Counted from the stretch's first letter, positions 16,401-26,393 are shown. The stretch: DNA of 64,000 bases from Shinella sp. SUS2 (GCF_001262505.1 NZ_KQ410736.1:1-64000), one strand, 5' to 3'. Notes: generated by a model from the sequence alone, not told the origin. Translations and numbers: made by a program.

Positions 16401-16428
16401 GCGGCGCATCCGGCAATGGATGCGCCGC
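16401..16428. repeat. Hairpin between the two MCP genes
   Basis: Perfect 11-base arms GCGGCGCATCC and GGATGCGCCGC with a 6-base loop, 13 bases after the first MCP stop codon. There is no T-run, so it is either a weak or Rho-assisted terminator, or a message-stabilising hairpin that sets different levels for the two receptors. Confidence 0.55.
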
Positions 16429-16576
16429 ACCGTCGACCCGGCGTGTGTAGGCGCCGGTGGAAGGGCCAAGAACGGCCCGCGGAAGGGTGAGTGTATCGGT
16501 CTTCTCGCATAACGGGTCCCGGCCTCCGGGTACCCTGCCCAAGAACGGCATCTGCGACCAAAGGAGCCCCTACGAG

Positions 16577-18385
16577 ATGCGCTTTACCATCAAACTCAAA
16601 CTGGCCGTTGCCTTCGGCGCCATCATCCTGATGATGGCTGGCACCTCCATCTATGCCATCCTGAGCCTTGCTTCGCTCAATCAGGCGATTTCCGACATGC
16701 TCGCCGGTCCTTCCGCGCGCCTCGAGGCAGCGCAGAACCTTGCGAACTACCAGCTTCGTCTGGCGCGCGCGCAGATGAACCTTGCCCTTTCCACCAACTC
16801 CAGCGAAGCCGCCACGCATCTCGAATCCGGCGATCGCAACCGGCAGATGTTCGAGGAAACCCTTGCCAATCTGATCAGCCTTTCGACCGACCCGGTCGCC
16901 GTCCAGCAGTGGCAGGATGTCGCCGAGAAAGAAAAGCAGCTCGTCCGCATTGATGACAAGATCCGCTCCTTCGTCGCCGCCGGCAATTCGACGGAGGCGG
17001 TCCGTATCGTCTCCACGGAAAGCCGCAGCCTGATGGACGAGATCGAAAAGACGATCAACGTCCGCATCGAAAGCAACAAGGGGCTGATGACGAAGGCGGA
17101 CGAGGATACCGACAACCTCTACGCAACGACACGTAACCTCATCCTCGTCATTGCCGGCATCGCCCTGGTGCTCGCCGTCGGCGCGGCCGTCTGGCTCGCA
17201 CTCGGCATCAACAGCGGCCTCAAGAAGATCAAGTCCGTCGCCGAGGCTGTCGCCATCGGTGACCTCGACCAGAATGTCGAGATCAAGACGAACGACGAGA
17301 TCAAGGACCTTGTCGATACGATCAATGTCATGACCGGCAACCTGCGCAACACGGCGACCATCGCCGACCAGATCGCCAATGGCGACCTGACCGTGACGCC
17401 GAAGCCGCTGTCCGACAAGGACACGCTCGGCCTGTCGCTGGAAAGCATGGTGGAGCGCCTGCGCGGCGTCGTCGGCGATGCGCTTTCCGCCGCCAACAAC
17501 GTCTCCTCCGGCAGCCAGGAGCTTTCGGCAAGCTCGGAACAGCTCTCCCAGGGCGCAACGGAACAGGCGTCTTCCGCCGAAGAGGCTTCCGCCTCGATGG
17601 AAGAGATGGCGTCCAACATCAAGCAGAACGCCGACAACGCCGCCCAGACCGAAAAGATCGCCCGCCAGTCCGCCAAGGATGCCGAGGCATCGGGCGAAGC
17701 CGTCGGCCGCGCCGTCGGCGCCATGCGCACGATCGCGGAAAAGATCTCCATCGTGCAGGAAATCGCCCGCCAGACCGACCTTCTCGCCCTCAACGCCGCC
17801 GTCGAGGCGGCCCGTGCCGGCGAACACGGCAAGGGCTTTGCCGTCGTCGCCTCGGAAGTGCGCAAGCTGGCCGAGCGCAGCCAGGCAGCCGCTGCCGAAA
17901 TCAGCACGCTGTCCGGCCAGACGGTTTCCGTCGCCACCGAAGCCGGCGAGATGCTGAACCGGCTGGTGCCGGATATCCGCAAGACTGCGGAGCTGGTCTC
18001 GGAGATCTCCGCCGCCTGCCGCGAGCAGGACATCGGCGCCTCGCAGATCAACGAGGCGATCCAGCAGCTCGACAAGGTGACCCAGCAGAATGCCGGCGCC
18101 TCGGAAGAGATGTCCGGCACCTCGGAGGAGCTGGCCGCCCAGGCCGAGGAGCTGCAGACCTCCATCGCCTTCTTCCGCGTCGACCGCGCCTCCGGCGCCC
18201 CGCTCGCCCAGCAGCGCCGCCCGGCGCCGGTCGCGTCGCGTCCGGTCGCCAAGGCGCCCGCTGCGCCGCTTCGCAAGTCCGACAACAGCGTCAACGGCCA
18301 GCAGGCCCGCGCCCGCGGCTTTGCCCTCGACATGTCGATGGGCGGCCCGGATGCCGACGACGCAGACTTCAGGGAAAGCGCTTGA
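16577..18385 (+). CDS. Methyl-accepting chemotaxis protein, second of tandem pair
   Basis: A 602-residue chemoreceptor. It has transmembrane helices at about 8-31 and 192-214, a periplasmic four-helix-bundle sensor between them, tandem HAMP-like segments (about 215-325; [14 protein letters not shown] and [14 protein letters not shown]) and a canonical signalling hairpin nearly identical to the preceding receptor. The extra 35 residues relative to its sister come from the second HAMP copy. It ends with the same acidic tail ([11 protein letters not shown]). ATG at 16577 follows AAGGAG. The long near-identity at nucleotide level in the signalling half suggests recent duplication or gene conversion. 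Confidence 0.94.
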   Translation: MRFTIKLKLAVAFGAIILMMAGTSIYAILSLASLNQAISDMLAGPSARLEAAQNLANYQLRLARAQMNLALSTNSSEAATHLESGDRNRQMFEETLANLISLSTDPVAVQQWQDVAEKEKQLVRIDDKIRSFVAAGNSTEAVRIVSTESRSLMDEIEKTINVRIESNKGLMTKADEDTDNLYATTRNLILVIAGIALVLAVGAAVWLALGINSGLKKIKSVAEAVAIGDLDQNVEIKTNDEIKDLVDTINVMTGNLRNTATIADQIANGDLTVTPKPLSDKDTLGLSLESMVERLRGVVGDALSAANNVSSGSQELSASSEQLSQGATEQASSAEEASASMEEMASNIKQNADNAAQTEKIARQSAKDAEASGEAVGRAVGAMRTIAEKISIVQEIARQTDLLALNAAVEAARAGEHGKGFAVVASEVRKLAERSQAAAAEISTLSGQTVSVATEAGEMLNRLVPDIRKTAELVSEISAACREQDIGASQINEAIQQLDKVTQQNAGASEEMSGTSEELAAQAEELQTSIAFFRVDRASGAPLAQQRRPAPVASRPVAKAPAAPLRKSDNSVNGQQARARGFALDMSMGGPDADDADFRESA

Positions 18386-18387
18386 TC

Positions 18388-18882
18388 ATGGCCGGCACAT
18401 CCTCCGAATCCCAATTCGTCACCTTCAGTCTCGACAGCGAGGTCTTTGCGGTGCCCGTCTCGGTCGTCCGGGAAATCCTCGACCACGAGGATGCCTTCAA
18501 GATCCCGCACGGGCCGGAATACCTGCTTGGGCTCCGGGACGTGCGGGGCCAGGGTGTGCCGGTCATCGACCTGCGTCTTCGTCTCGGCATGACGAAGACC
18601 GAGAAGACCCCGCATACGCGGGCCCTGGTGCTCGACGTGCCGATCGGTGAGAAGATCCTCACCCTCGGCCTCGTCGCCGACCGGGTCTTCGAGGTCATCC
18701 CCTTCCGCACCGACGAGATCGAGGGCGCGCCCGACATCGGCGTGCGCTGGCCGTCCGACTACATTGCCGGCGTCGTGCGCCGCAACGGCGGTTTCGTCGT
18801 CATCGTCGATCTCGCGCGCCTGTTCTCCGGCGCCGAGATGGCGATGATGGGTTCGGCGGGTCGCCTCGCCGCAACGGCATAG
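18388..18882 (+). CDS. Chemotaxis coupling protein CheW (second copy)
   Basis: A 164-residue CheW. Core motifs are FVTFSLDSEVFAVPVSVVREIL, YLLGLRDVRGQGVPVIDLRLRLGM and GVVRRNGGFVVIVDLARL. ATG at 18388 lies two bases after the MCP stop codon; an in-frame TTG overlapping that stop is possible. It differs substantially from the first CheW (14154-14666), so the two may couple different receptors, such as the MCP pair versus the degenerate MCP-like protein. Confidence 0.93.
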   Translation: MAGTSSESQFVTFSLDSEVFAVPVSVVREILDHEDAFKIPHGPEYLLGLRDVRGQGVPVIDLRLRLGMTKTEKTPHTRALVLDVPIGEKILTLGLVADRVFEVIPFRTDEIEGAPDIGVRWPSDYIAGVVRRNGGFVVIVDLARLFSGAEMAMMGSAGRLAATA

Positions 18883-18892
18883 TTTCGGGAGC

Positions 18893-19750
18893 ATGGGTGT
18901 GGGAGCAGCATTGCGGGCGCAAGGAGCGGAGGACGGGCTAAGCAACCGGAACTTCGAAGCCCTGTCGCGCTATATCTACGACTACAGCGGCATCAAGATG
19001 CCGATCACGAAGCTGACGATGCTGGAGGGCCGGCTGCGCCGGCGCCTTCGGGCAACCGGCATTGCCAGCTTCAACGACTATTGCGACTATCTCTTCAAGC
19101 ACGGCGGCATCGAGAAGGAAGCGATCTTCCTCATCGACGCCGTGACCACCAACAAGACCGACTTCTTCCGCGAGCCGAAGCATTTCGAGTACATGGCCGC
19201 GACCGGCCTGCCGGAAATGGTGGCGGCCGGCCACAAGCGGCTGCGGCTGTGGAGCGCCGCCTGCTCCATCGGTGCCGAGCCCTATACGATGGCGATGGTG
19301 ATGCAGGATTTCGTCGATGCGTCGTCCGGCCTCGATTATCGCATTCTTGCCACCGACCTCTCGACCGAAGTGCTTGCCGCAGCCCGGCGCGGCGTCTATC
19401 CGCGCGACATGATCCAGCCCGTGCCGGCCGAGATGCAGCGCCGCTACGTCATGGTCTCGCGCCATGCCGGGCGCGGCGAGGTGCGAATCCATCCGCGCCT
19501 GCGCTCGACGATCGGCTTTGCCCGCATGAACCTCATGGACAGCGTCTACAAGGTGGGCGACCCCATGCACATGATCTTCTGCCGCAACGTATTGATCTAT
19601 TTCGACAAGCCGACACAGGCCAAGGTGCTGTCGCGGCTCTGCGACTGCCTGGTGCCCGGCGGTTTCCTCTATGTGGGCCATTCCGAAACGGTCACCGGCA
19701 TCTCCCTGCCGGTGCGCCAGGTCGCCAACACGGTTTTCAAGAAGATCTGA
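18893..19750 (+). CDS. cheR: Chemoreceptor methyltransferase CheR
   Basis: A 285-residue S-adenosylmethionine-dependent methyltransferase that methylates receptor glutamates. It shows an N-terminal CheR helical domain ([32 protein letters not shown]), the [20 protein letters not shown] motif, the SAM-binding [19 protein letters not shown] and the [16 protein letters not shown] motif. No TPR extension. Its stop overlaps the cheB start (TGATG), so the methylation and demethylation enzymes are coupled. Neither receptor here ends in an NWETF-like tether, so how CheR is recruited is unclear. Confidence 0.95.
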   Translation: MGVGAALRAQGAEDGLSNRNFEALSRYIYDYSGIKMPITKLTMLEGRLRRRLRATGIASFNDYCDYLFKHGGIEKEAIFLIDAVTTNKTDFFREPKHFEYMAATGLPEMVAAGHKRLRLWSAACSIGAEPYTMAMVMQDFVDASSGLDYRILATDLSTEVLAAARRGVYPRDMIQPVPAEMQRRYVMVSRHAGRGEVRIHPRLRSTIGFARMNLMDSVYKVGDPMHMIFCRNVLIYFDKPTQAKVLSRLCDCLVPGGFLYVGHSETVTGISLPVRQVANTVFKKI

Positions 19751-20838
19751 TGGTCCTTCCCGGCAAAAAGATCCGCGTTCTCATCATCGACGACTCGGCG
19801 AGCGTGCGCCAGGCGCTGACCCACGTGCTGGAGCAGGATCCGGAGATCGAGGTGATGGGCGCGGCCTCCGATCCCTTCATGGCGGCCAAGAAGATCCAGG
19901 AAGAGGTGCCCGACGTCATCACGCTCGACGTGGAAATGCCGCGCATGGACGGTATCACCTTCCTGCGCAAACTGATGTCGCAGCGGCCGATCCCCGTCGT
20001 CATGTGCTCCTCGCTCACCGAGGAGGGCTCGGAGACGCTGATGCAGGCGCTGGAAGCCGGCGCTGTCGACATCATCCTGAAGCCGAAGATCGGTGCGGCC
20101 GACCATCTCGCCGAGTCCGGCACGCGCATCCGCGAGGCCGTCAAGGGCGCGGCCGTCGCCCGCCTTGGCCAGAGCCGGCGTTCGGCCGCCGCCAGCGGGC
20201 CGACCGCAAAGCTCACGGCCGATGCCGTGCTGCCCCCGCCCTCCGGCCGCGCCATGGCCAAGACGACCGAAATGGTCGCCTGCGTCGGCGCCTCGACCGG
20301 CGGCACGGAGGCGCTGCGGGTTCTGCTGGAACAGTTGCCGGCCAACTCCCCCGGCATCGTCATCGTGCAGCACATGCCGGAAAAGTTCACCGCCGCCTTC
20401 GCCAAGCGCCTCAACAGCCTGTGCGAAGTGGAGGTCAAGGAAGCGGTCCATGGCGACCCCGTGCTGCGCGGCCATGTGCTGATCGCCCCCGGTGATCGCC
20501 ATATGATGCTGGAGCGGCAGGGTGCGCGCTACCATGTCGCCGTGCGCGAAGGCCCCCTCGTCTCGCGCCACCGGCCGTCCGTCGACGTGCTGTTCCGCTC
20601 CGCCGCCCGTTCGGCCGGAGCGAATGCCATGGGCGTCATCCTGACCGGCATGGGCGACGACGGCGCACGCGGCATGAACGAGATGCACCAGGCCGGCGCC
20701 TATACGGTCGCGCAGGACGAGGCGAGCTCAATCGTCTTCGGCATGCCAAAGGAGGCGATCGCCCATGGCGGCGTCGACAGGATCCTGCCGCTGGATCAGA
20801 TCGCCCGCGAAATCCTCGCCGCCGACCGGCGGAGATAG
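19750..20838 (+). CDS. cheB: Chemotaxis methylesterase CheB
   Basis: A 362-residue two-domain enzyme: a receiver (residues about 8-125, acidic D14/D15, phospho-acceptor D60 in [11 protein letters not shown], Lys in LKPK) followed by a linker and the methylesterase domain (about 170-360). The catalytic triad is visible as Ser in [10 protein letters not shown], His in IVQHMPEKF and Asp in [12 protein letters not shown]. It removes methyl groups from receptors when phosphorylated by CheA. ATG at 19750 overlaps the cheR stop. Confidence 0.96.
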   Translation: MVLPGKKIRVLIIDDSASVRQALTHVLEQDPEIEVMGAASDPFMAAKKIQEEVPDVITLDVEMPRMDGITFLRKLMSQRPIPVVMCSSLTEEGSETLMQALEAGAVDIILKPKIGAADHLAESGTRIREAVKGAAVARLGQSRRSAAASGPTAKLTADAVLPPPSGRAMAKTTEMVACVGASTGGTEALRVLLEQLPANSPGIVIVQHMPEKFTAAFAKRLNSLCEVEVKEAVHGDPVLRGHVLIAPGDRHMMLERQGARYHVAVREGPLVSRHRPSVDVLFRSAARSAGANAMGVILTGMGDDGARGMNEMHQAGAYTVAQDEASSIVFGMPKEAIAHGGVDRILPLDQIAREILAADRRR

Positions 20839-20985
20839 GCTGTTCCAGCGGCTTGCGCGATGGTTTTGCGCCCGGCAAAGCAGGCGCTTTCATCGGGCAT
20901 TAACCACAATCACCGAGGATGGCGAAGCACCATGCGAGGTGCGTTGAGAGCGATGACCGGCTCGACAACCGTTCCGGGGAGCCCC

Positions 20986-21696
20986 ATGCCCGTCATCACC
21001 TTCGCCAACACCAAAGGCGGCGCCGGCAAGACCACCGCCGTGCTGCTGCTAGCGACCGAGCTTGCCCGCCTCGGCTTTCGCGTCTCGGTGCTCGACGCCG
21101 ATCCGCAGCACTGGATCACCCGCTGGCACGAGAACTCCCAAGGCCTGCTCGGCAATCGCCTCGCGGTGGTGCCCTATGTGACGATGGGCACGATCGACCG
21201 GCAGCTCGCCGAAGAGAAAGCGCGCGCCGATTTCGTCTTGATCGACCTGCCGGGATCGCGCAGTTCGCTCCTCGCCAAGGCGGTGGGCTATTCCGATTAC
21301 GTGCTGATCCCCGTGCAGGGCTCCGCCATGGACGCGCAGGGCGGCGCCAATGTCATCGAGCTCCTGCAATATCTGGAAGACAAGGCCGATATCCATATTC
21401 GCCATTCCGTCGTGCTCACCCGTGTCAACTCCATGGTGACGACGCGCGCGATGCATGCGGTCAAGGACCTGCTCGCGGCTCGCCGGGTCCACCTTCTGCA
21501 GACACCGATCATCGAACGTTCGGCCTTCCGCGACATCTTCGGTTGCGGCGGCACGCTCTATACGATGGACGCCCGGCGCGTCAGCAATCTCGACAAGGCG
21601 CAGGAGAATGCAAGGGCGCTGGCGCTGGAAGTGCTGCAGCAGATCCCCGCCGCGCTGCGGCCGACCGCGGCGGAGAGGCTGCGAAGCGTCGCCTGA
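20986..21696 (+). CDS. ParA-family ATPase at the end of the che operon (ParC/PpfA-like)
   Basis: A 236-residue deviant-Walker ParA/MinD-type ATPase. The start at 20986 (GGGGA upstream) gives MPVITFANTKGGAGKTTAVL, with KGGAGKT as the deviant Walker A, DADPQ as switch, and FVLIDLPGSRSSL as Walker B. There is no ParB gene beside it, and the position directly downstream of cheB matches ParA-like proteins (ParC of Vibrio, PpfA of Rhodobacter) that position chemosensory arrays. I infer it segregates this receptor cluster; a general VirC1-like role cannot be excluded. A strong terminator follows. Confidence 0.85.
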   Translation: MPVITFANTKGGAGKTTAVLLLATELARLGFRVSVLDADPQHWITRWHENSQGLLGNRLAVVPYVTMGTIDRQLAEEKARADFVLIDLPGSRSSLLAKAVGYSDYVLIPVQGSAMDAQGGANVIELLQYLEDKADIHIRHSVVLTRVNSMVTTRAMHAVKDLLAARRVHLLQTPIIERSAFRDIFGCGGTLYTMDARRVSNLDKAQENARALALEVLQQIPAALRPTAAERLRSVA

Positions 21697-21714
21697 GGCG
21701 CCCGCTTTCATTGC

Positions 21715-21742
21715 AGAGGCCGCGGAAACCGCGGCCTCTTTT
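21715..21742 (+). terminator. Terminator of the che/parA operon
   Basis: A perfect 11-bp hairpin (AGAGGCCGCGG arm, 3-base loop) followed by TTTTCG, 19 bases after the parA-like stop codon. Confidence 0.88.
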
Positions 21743-21762
21743 CGTTTCAGCCGAGGCCTGGC

Positions 21763-22107
21763 TCAGAGCGCGGCGACGACGATGACTTCGACGAGGTAGT
21801 CCGGCGTTGCCAGCTTGGATTCGCCGGTGGCGCGGGCCGGGGTGTGGCCCTGCGGTGCCCAGACATCCCAGACGGCGTTCATCTTGGAGAAATCGGCCAT
21901 GTCGGCGAGCCAGATCTGGGCGGAAAGGATGCGAGTCTTGTCGGTGCCGGCAAGCGCCAGCAGGCGGTCGACTTCGGCCAGCGCCTGCTTCGTCTGCTCG
22001 GTGACGTCCGAGCCCGCCTCACCGACCTGGCCGGCCAGATAGACGGTCCCGTTGTGCACGACGGCCTGGCTCATGCGCGGGCCGGTTTCAAAGCGTTTGA
22101 TGTCCAT
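21763..22107 (-). CDS. RidA/YjgF family enamine/imine deaminase
   Basis: A 114-residue RidA-family protein. Features are the N-terminal RFETGPRMSQAVVHNGTVYLAGQV, the LAEVDRLLALAGTDKTRIL helix and C-terminal PARATGESKLATPDYLVEVIVVAAL, where the Arg of PAR-x-TGES is the position that binds the imino-acid carboxylate. Family members hydrolyse reactive 2-aminoacrylate or related imines. It belongs to the shorter RidA-like branch with GES in place of the archetypal SCV, so its substrate may differ. It lies alone between the convergent che operon and gntK. Confidence 0.9.
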   Translation of the reverse strand: MDIKRFETGPRMSQAVVHNGTVYLAGQVGEAGSDVTEQTKQALAEVDRLLALAGTDKTRILSAQIWLADMADFSKMNAVWDVWAPQGHTPARATGESKLATPDYLVEVIVVAAL

Positions 22108-22237
22108 GTCTCATTCCTGTCAGGCTTGAAATTCTTCGCGGGAGGCCGCGGGCACGCAACGGCCGGCGGTGGCCGTCTATACGAGGCCCGGCGCACGGAC
22201 GCCAGTGGCCCGGCGGGAAATTCGCGTGCACCGTGGG

Positions 22238-22753
22238 TCAGCCGACAGTTTTCAATCCGTCGAGCGCCCTGGCAACGATCGTCTCGACGGCGGCGTCGAT
22301 GCCGACAGTCACGACGCCAGCCTCACCGGACGGATCCTCCAGCGTGGCAAGCTGGCTGTCGAGCAGGCTTGCAGGCATGAAATGGCCATGCCGCGCAGCC
22401 ATGCGGGCCGTGAGCAGATCGCGGCTGCCCTTGAGGAAGACGAAAGTCAGCGATCCACGGGCCGACTGGCGCAGACGGTCGCGATAGATCTTTTTCAGGG
22501 CCGAGCAGGAAACGACAACGCTCTTTCCCGCGTCGAGGCTGCCGGCGAGCGCCTGGCCGATCGTATCGAGCCAGGGCCAGCGGTCCTCGTCCGTCAGCGG
22601 AACACCGCGGGACATCTTCTCGACATTGCCGGCGGGGTGCAGGCTGTCGCCTTCGATGAAAGCGGTGCCGAGGGCGGCGGCCAGGCCCTCGGCGACCGAG
22701 GTCTTGCCGGAACCGGAAACGCCCATGACGACGATCGCGCGGGTCGCCGTCAT
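22238..22753 (-). CDS. gntK: Gluconokinase
   Basis: A 171-residue carbohydrate kinase of the GntK family that phosphorylates D-gluconate to 6-phosphogluconate. Visible are Walker A MGVSGSGKTS, the substrate region FIEGDSLHPAGNVEKMSRGVPLTDEDRWPWL, CSALKKIYRDRLR, and the family-typical HFMPASLLDSQLATLE. ATG at 22753 is chosen since homology starts there with GAGGAC upstream. It sits 14 bases after the dppF stop codon on the same strand, so it may be read from the dpp operon though it is metabolically unrelated. Confidence 0.93.
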   Translation of the reverse strand: MTATRAIVVMGVSGSGKTSVAEGLAAALGTAFIEGDSLHPAGNVEKMSRGVPLTDEDRWPWLDTIGQALAGSLDAGKSVVVSCSALKKIYRDRLRQSARGSLTFVFLKGSRDLLTARMAARHGHFMPASLLDSQLATLEDPSGEAGVVTVGIDAAVETIVARALDGLKTVG

Positions 22754-22766
22754 GGGCTGTTCGTCC

Positions 22767-23597
22767 TCACGCCACGCGCTTGCGGCGTTCGACGCGGGCG
22801 CGGATGGCGTCCACGTCGACGCGGGGCGTCGCGGCGAAAAGGGTCTTTGTGTAGTTGTGCTGCGGGTTTTCGAACACCTGATCACGGCTGCCGTATTCCA
22901 CGGCCTCACCGAAGTACATCACCATCACGTCGTCGGCGATGTGGCGCACCACCGAAAGGTCATGGCTGATGAAGACATAGGTGAGCTTGAACTCGTCCTG
23001 CAGGTCAGCGAGCAGGTTGAGCACCTGGGCCTGAACCGAAAGATCGAGCGCCGAGACCGGCTCGTCGAGCACGAGCAGGCGCGGATTGAGCATCAGCGCG
23101 CGGGCGATCGCCACGCGCTGGCGCTGGCCGCCGGAGAACATGTGCGGGTAGCGCCCGTAATGCTTCTCCTCAAGGCCGACCTTCTTCAGCATGGCCATGG
23201 CGCGGTCACGCCGCTCGCCCGCAGGCACCTTGGTGTTGATGACCAGCGGCTCCGTGAGGATGTCGCCGATCTTCTTGCGCGGGTTGAGCGAGCCATAGGG
23301 GTTCTGGAAGACGATCTGCACCTTGCTGCGCATTTCCGCGGTCAGCGGCTCATGCGCGATGTCGACCTTGCGGCCATCGATCAGCATATCGCCCTCGGTG
23401 ATCGGATCGATCATCGTGACCATGCGGGCAAGGGTGGACTTGCCGCAACCGCTTTCGCCAACGATGGCAAGCGTCTTGCCCTGCTCGACCTTGAAGCTCA
23501 CGCCCTTGACGGCATGGACGGTCTTGGCGGGTTTGAACAGGCTTCCAGGGATATGGTAGTCGCGTTTCAGGTTCTTTGCTTCAAGAACAGGGGTCAT
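22767..23597 (-). CDS. dppF: Oligo/dipeptide ABC transporter ATP-binding protein DppF
   Basis: A 276-residue ABC ATPase with Walker A GESGCGKST, signature FSGGQRQRVAIARAL, Walker B LLVLDEPVSALD and H-loop ISHDLS. The N-terminus (LEAKNLKRDYHIPG) and the NPRKKIGDI/ DSLNP-type segment are those of DppF/OppF. With DppD it energises the DppBC permease. Its start overlaps the dppD stop by four bases. Substrate may be dipeptides or related compounds such as delta-aminolevulinate or haem; sequence alone does not decide. Confidence 0.92.
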   Translation of the reverse strand: MTPVLEAKNLKRDYHIPGSLFKPAKTVHAVKGVSFKVEQGKTLAIVGESGCGKSTLARMVTMIDPITEGDMLIDGRKVDIAHEPLTAEMRSKVQIVFQNPYGSLNPRKKIGDILTEPLVINTKVPAGERRDRAMAMLKKVGLEEKHYGRYPHMFSGGQRQRVAIARALMLNPRLLVLDEPVSALDLSVQAQVLNLLADLQDEFKLTYVFISHDLSVVRHIADDVMVMYFGEAVEYGSRDQVFENPQHNYTKTLFAATPRVDVDAIRARVERRKRVA

Positions 23598-24448
23598 CGG
23601 ACTGCTCCTGCAAAAATCTCGGCGTCGGTCAGCTTTTCCGTGATCGTCGGCAGGCGCTCGCCGGTGGCATTTTCCGGCAGGGCCGAAAGCAGCGCCTTGG
23701 TGTAGACGCTCTTCGGGGCCGAGAAGAGCGACAACACGTCGGCCTCCTCGATCTGGCGGCCCTTGTACTGCACGATGACGCGGTCGGCGGTTTCGGCGAC
23801 GACGCCCATGTCATGGGTGATGATGATGAGGCCCATGCCGTGTTCGGCCTGCAGCTTCATCAGGAGGTCGAGGATCTGCTTCTGGATCGTCACGTCGAGC
23901 GCAGTGGTCGGCTCGTCGGCGATCAGCAGCTTCGGATTGCAGGCGAGCGCGGTCGCGATCATCACACGCTGGCACTGGCCGCCCGACATCTGGTGCGGAT
24001 AGTGGCCAAGGCGTTCTTCCGGGTTCGGAATACCGACGGACTGGAAGAGTTCGATCGCCCGGTCGCGGCGCGCCTTGCGGGAGAGATCCGTGTGGATGCG
24101 CAGCACTTCCTCGATCTGGTAGCCGACCGTGAAGCACGGATTGAGGCTGGCGATCGGCTCCTGGAAGATCATGGCAATATCCTTGCCGATGATCTTGCGC
24201 CGGTCGCTGTCGGACATGGCCTGCATGTCGCGGCCGTTGAAGGTGAGTACGTCGGCGGTCACCTTCGCCGTCCACGGGAGAAGCCCCATGGCGGCGAGCA
24301 TGGAGACCGACTTGCCCGAGCCGGATTCGCCGACGATGGCGAGCACTTCGCCCTCGTCGACCTTGAGCGAAACGCCGTCCACGGCGCGGAAGGGACCGGA
24401 AGCCGTCTGGAATTCGACGGTGAGGTTTTTGACTTCGAGAAGCGACAT
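23594..24448 (-). CDS. dppD: Oligo/dipeptide ABC transporter ATP-binding protein DppD
   Basis: A 284-residue ABC ATPase of the DppD/OppD branch: Walker [26 protein letters not shown], signature [15 protein letters not shown] (Cys replaces the usual Arg in GGQRQR), Walker [13 protein letters not shown] and ITHDMGV. ATG at 24448 overlaps the dppC stop by one base (TGATG); a GTG three bases earlier is an alternative. It pairs with DppF as a heterodimeric motor. Confidence 0.93.
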   Translation of the reverse strand: MSLLEVKNLTVEFQTASGPFRAVDGVSLKVDEGEVLAIVGESGSGKSVSMLAAMGLLPWTAKVTADVLTFNGRDMQAMSDSDRRKIIGKDIAMIFQEPIASLNPCFTVGYQIEEVLRIHTDLSRKARRDRAIELFQSVGIPNPEERLGHYPHQMSGGQCQRVMIATALACNPKLLIADEPTTALDVTIQKQILDLLMKLQAEHGMGLIIITHDMGVVAETADRVIVQYKGRQIEEADVLSLFSAPKSVYTKALLSALPENATGERLPTITEKLTDAEIFAGAVR

Positions 24449-25356
24449 CACGACCTCTTCAGCTTGGGATCGAGGGCGTCGCGCAGGCCGTCACCCATGA
24501 GGTTGATGGCCAGCACGGTGATGAGGATGGCAAGGCCGGGGAAGGTGACGACCCACCAGGCGCGCTGGATGAATTCGCGCGCTTCGGCGAGCATCGTGCC
24601 CCATTCCGGCGTCGGCGGCTGCGCGCCCATGCCGAGGAAGCCGAGCGCCGCCGCGTCGAGGATCGCCGCCGAGAAGGCGAGCGTCGCCTGGACGATGAGT
24701 GGAGCGAGGCAATTCGGCAGGATGGTGAGGAACATCAGGCGCAGCGTGCCGGCGCCCGCGACCTTCGAGCCGACGACATAGTCCTTCGACTTCTCGGTCA
24801 TCACGGCCGCGCGCGTCAGGCGCACGAAGTGCGGCTGGTTGACGAGCGAGATGGCGATCATGGCGTTCAAGAGGCCCGGCCCCAGAACCGCCACCAGCAC
24901 GAGGGCAAGCAGCAGCGAGGGGAACGCCAGGATGATGTCCATGATGCGCATGATGAACGTATCGACCTTGCCGCGGAAATAGCCGGCGATAAGACCGATC
25001 AGCACGCCCGAGACCACCGAAAGCGTCACGACGACGAGACCGATGAAGAGCGAGAAGCGTGCGCCGTAGATGAGGCGCGAGAGGATGTCGCGGCCGACGG
25101 CGTCGGTGCCGAGAATATGCCCCCACATGCCGCCGTCCTGGAAGACCGGCGGCAGCAGGAGAAGTTCGCGGTTCTGGCTGCTCGGGCTGTGCGGTGCGAC
25201 GAAGGGTGCGAAGACAGCGACGAACAGGATGACCAGGAAGAACGCGAGGCCGATGACGGCGCCCTTGTTGCGCGAGAAATAGAACCAGAATTCGGAAAGA
25301 CCCGAGGGCGGCGTGCCACCCGTCTTGGTGTCGGCCGTGTTTTGAACCGTGCTCAT
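24448..25356 (-). CDS. dppC: Oligo/dipeptide ABC transporter permease DppC
   Basis: A 302-residue inner membrane permease. A cytoplasmic N-terminus of about 30 residues precedes six hydrophobic segments; the LGTDAVGRDILSRLIYGARFSL motif is diagnostic of DppC/OppC, and the EAA loop (YVVGSKVAGAGTLRLMFLTILPN) docks the ATPases. The dppB stop lies ten bases upstream. Length and architecture are normal. Confidence 0.94.
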   Translation of the reverse strand: MSTVQNTADTKTGGTPPSGLSEFWFYFSRNKGAVIGLAFFLVILFVAVFAPFVAPHSPSSQNRELLLLPPVFQDGGMWGHILGTDAVGRDILSRLIYGARFSLFIGLVVVTLSVVSGVLIGLIAGYFRGKVDTFIMRIMDIILAFPSLLLALVLVAVLGPGLLNAMIAISLVNQPHFVRLTRAAVMTEKSKDYVVGSKVAGAGTLRLMFLTILPNCLAPLIVQATLAFSAAILDAAALGFLGMGAQPPTPEWGTMLAEAREFIQRAWWVVTFPGLAILITVLAINLMGDGLRDALDPKLKRS

Positions 25357-25366
25357 GGATCGCCTC

Positions 25367-26371
25367 CTAGTGCCGGATACGCGGGTTGACCCAGCCGTAA
25401 AGCAGGTCGACCACGAGGTTGACGATCATGATGACGGCAGCGATCAGCATCAAGCCACCCTGCACCACGGCATAGTCGCGCTTGAAGACACTGTCGACCA
25501 TCCACTTGCCGATGCCCGGCCAGGAGAAGATCGTCTCGGTAAGGATGGCGCCCGCGAGCAGCACGCCGACCTGAAGGCCGATCGTGGTGATGACGGGGAT
25601 CATCGCGTTGCGCAGCGCATGCACGCCGATGACCCGGAACGGCGGCAGGCCCTTGGCGCGGGCGGTGCGGACATAGTCCTCGCCGAGCACTTCGAGCATG
25701 GCCGAACGGGTCTGGCGGGCGATGACGGCGAGCGGGATCGTCGCAAGGACGACCGTCGGCAGGATCAGGTAGGTCAGCGCCGATTTGAACGCCCCCGCCT
25801 GCCCGGAGATCAGGCTGTCGATCAGCATGAAACCGGTGACCTGCGGGAAGAAGTACATCAGCGAGATGCGCCCCGAGACCGGTGTCCAGCCGAGATAACC
25901 GGAGAAGAAGATGATGAGCAGCAGGCCCCACCAGAAGATCGGCATCGAATAGCCGACGAGGGCAACGCCCATGATCGACTGGTCGAGCCAGGTCCCGCGT
26001 TTCACCGCGGCGAAGACGCCGGCGGGAATGCCGAGCACGACGGCGACGATGATGGCGCAGAGCGAAAGCTCCAGCGTTGCCGGGAAGAGCAGCATGAAGT
26101 CATCGAGCACCGGCCGCTTGGTCACGATGGACGAGCCGAAGTCGCCCGTGAGCAGGCCGGCAAGATAATCGAAATACTGGATGTACATCGGTCGGTCGAG
26201 GCCAAGCTGGTGCATGAGCTCGGCGTGTCGTTCCGGAGACATGACGCGCTCACCCGACATCAGCATGACCGGATCGCCCGGAAGAAGTCGAATGAAGGAG
26301 AACGCGATGAGCGATACCCCGAGGAACGTGGGTATCAGGACGGCGAGCCGTCCGAAGATAAAACGAAACAT
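25367..26371 (-). CDS. dppB: Oligo/dipeptide ABC transporter permease DppB
   Basis: A 334-residue permease starting MFRFIFGRLAVLIPTFLGVSL, the typical DppB N-terminus, followed by RLLPGDPVMLM and an EAA loop near YVRTARAKGLPPFRVIGVHALRNA. Six hydrophobic segments. ATG at 26371 is chosen from homology and GGGA upstream; a longer frame to 26515 has no membrane-protein character and overlaps the dppA end. A hairpin (26394-26434) between dppA and dppB probably lowers permease expression relative to the binding protein. Confidence 0.94.
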   Translation of the reverse strand: MFRFIFGRLAVLIPTFLGVSLIAFSFIRLLPGDPVMLMSGERVMSPERHAELMHQLGLDRPMYIQYFDYLAGLLTGDFGSSIVTKRPVLDDFMLLFPATLELSLCAIIVAVVLGIPAGVFAAVKRGTWLDQSIMGVALVGYSMPIFWWGLLLIIFFSGYLGWTPVSGRISLMYFFPQVTGFMLIDSLISGQAGAFKSALTYLILPTVVLATIPLAVIARQTRSAMLEVLGEDYVRTARAKGLPPFRVIGVHALRNAMIPVITTIGLQVGVLLAGAILTETIFSWPGIGKWMVDSVFKRDYAVVQGGLMLIAAVIMIVNLVVDLLYGWVNPRIRH

Positions 26372-26393
26372 GGGAGCCAATCCCTTCATTTTT

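Noticed and set aside
14708-17827. Long minus-strand open frame of over 1000 codons across the MCP genes
   Set aside because: It mirrors the regular codon usage of the two MCP genes on the other strand; the translation is repetitive, low-quality protein with no domain, and the plus-strand genes are unmistakable.
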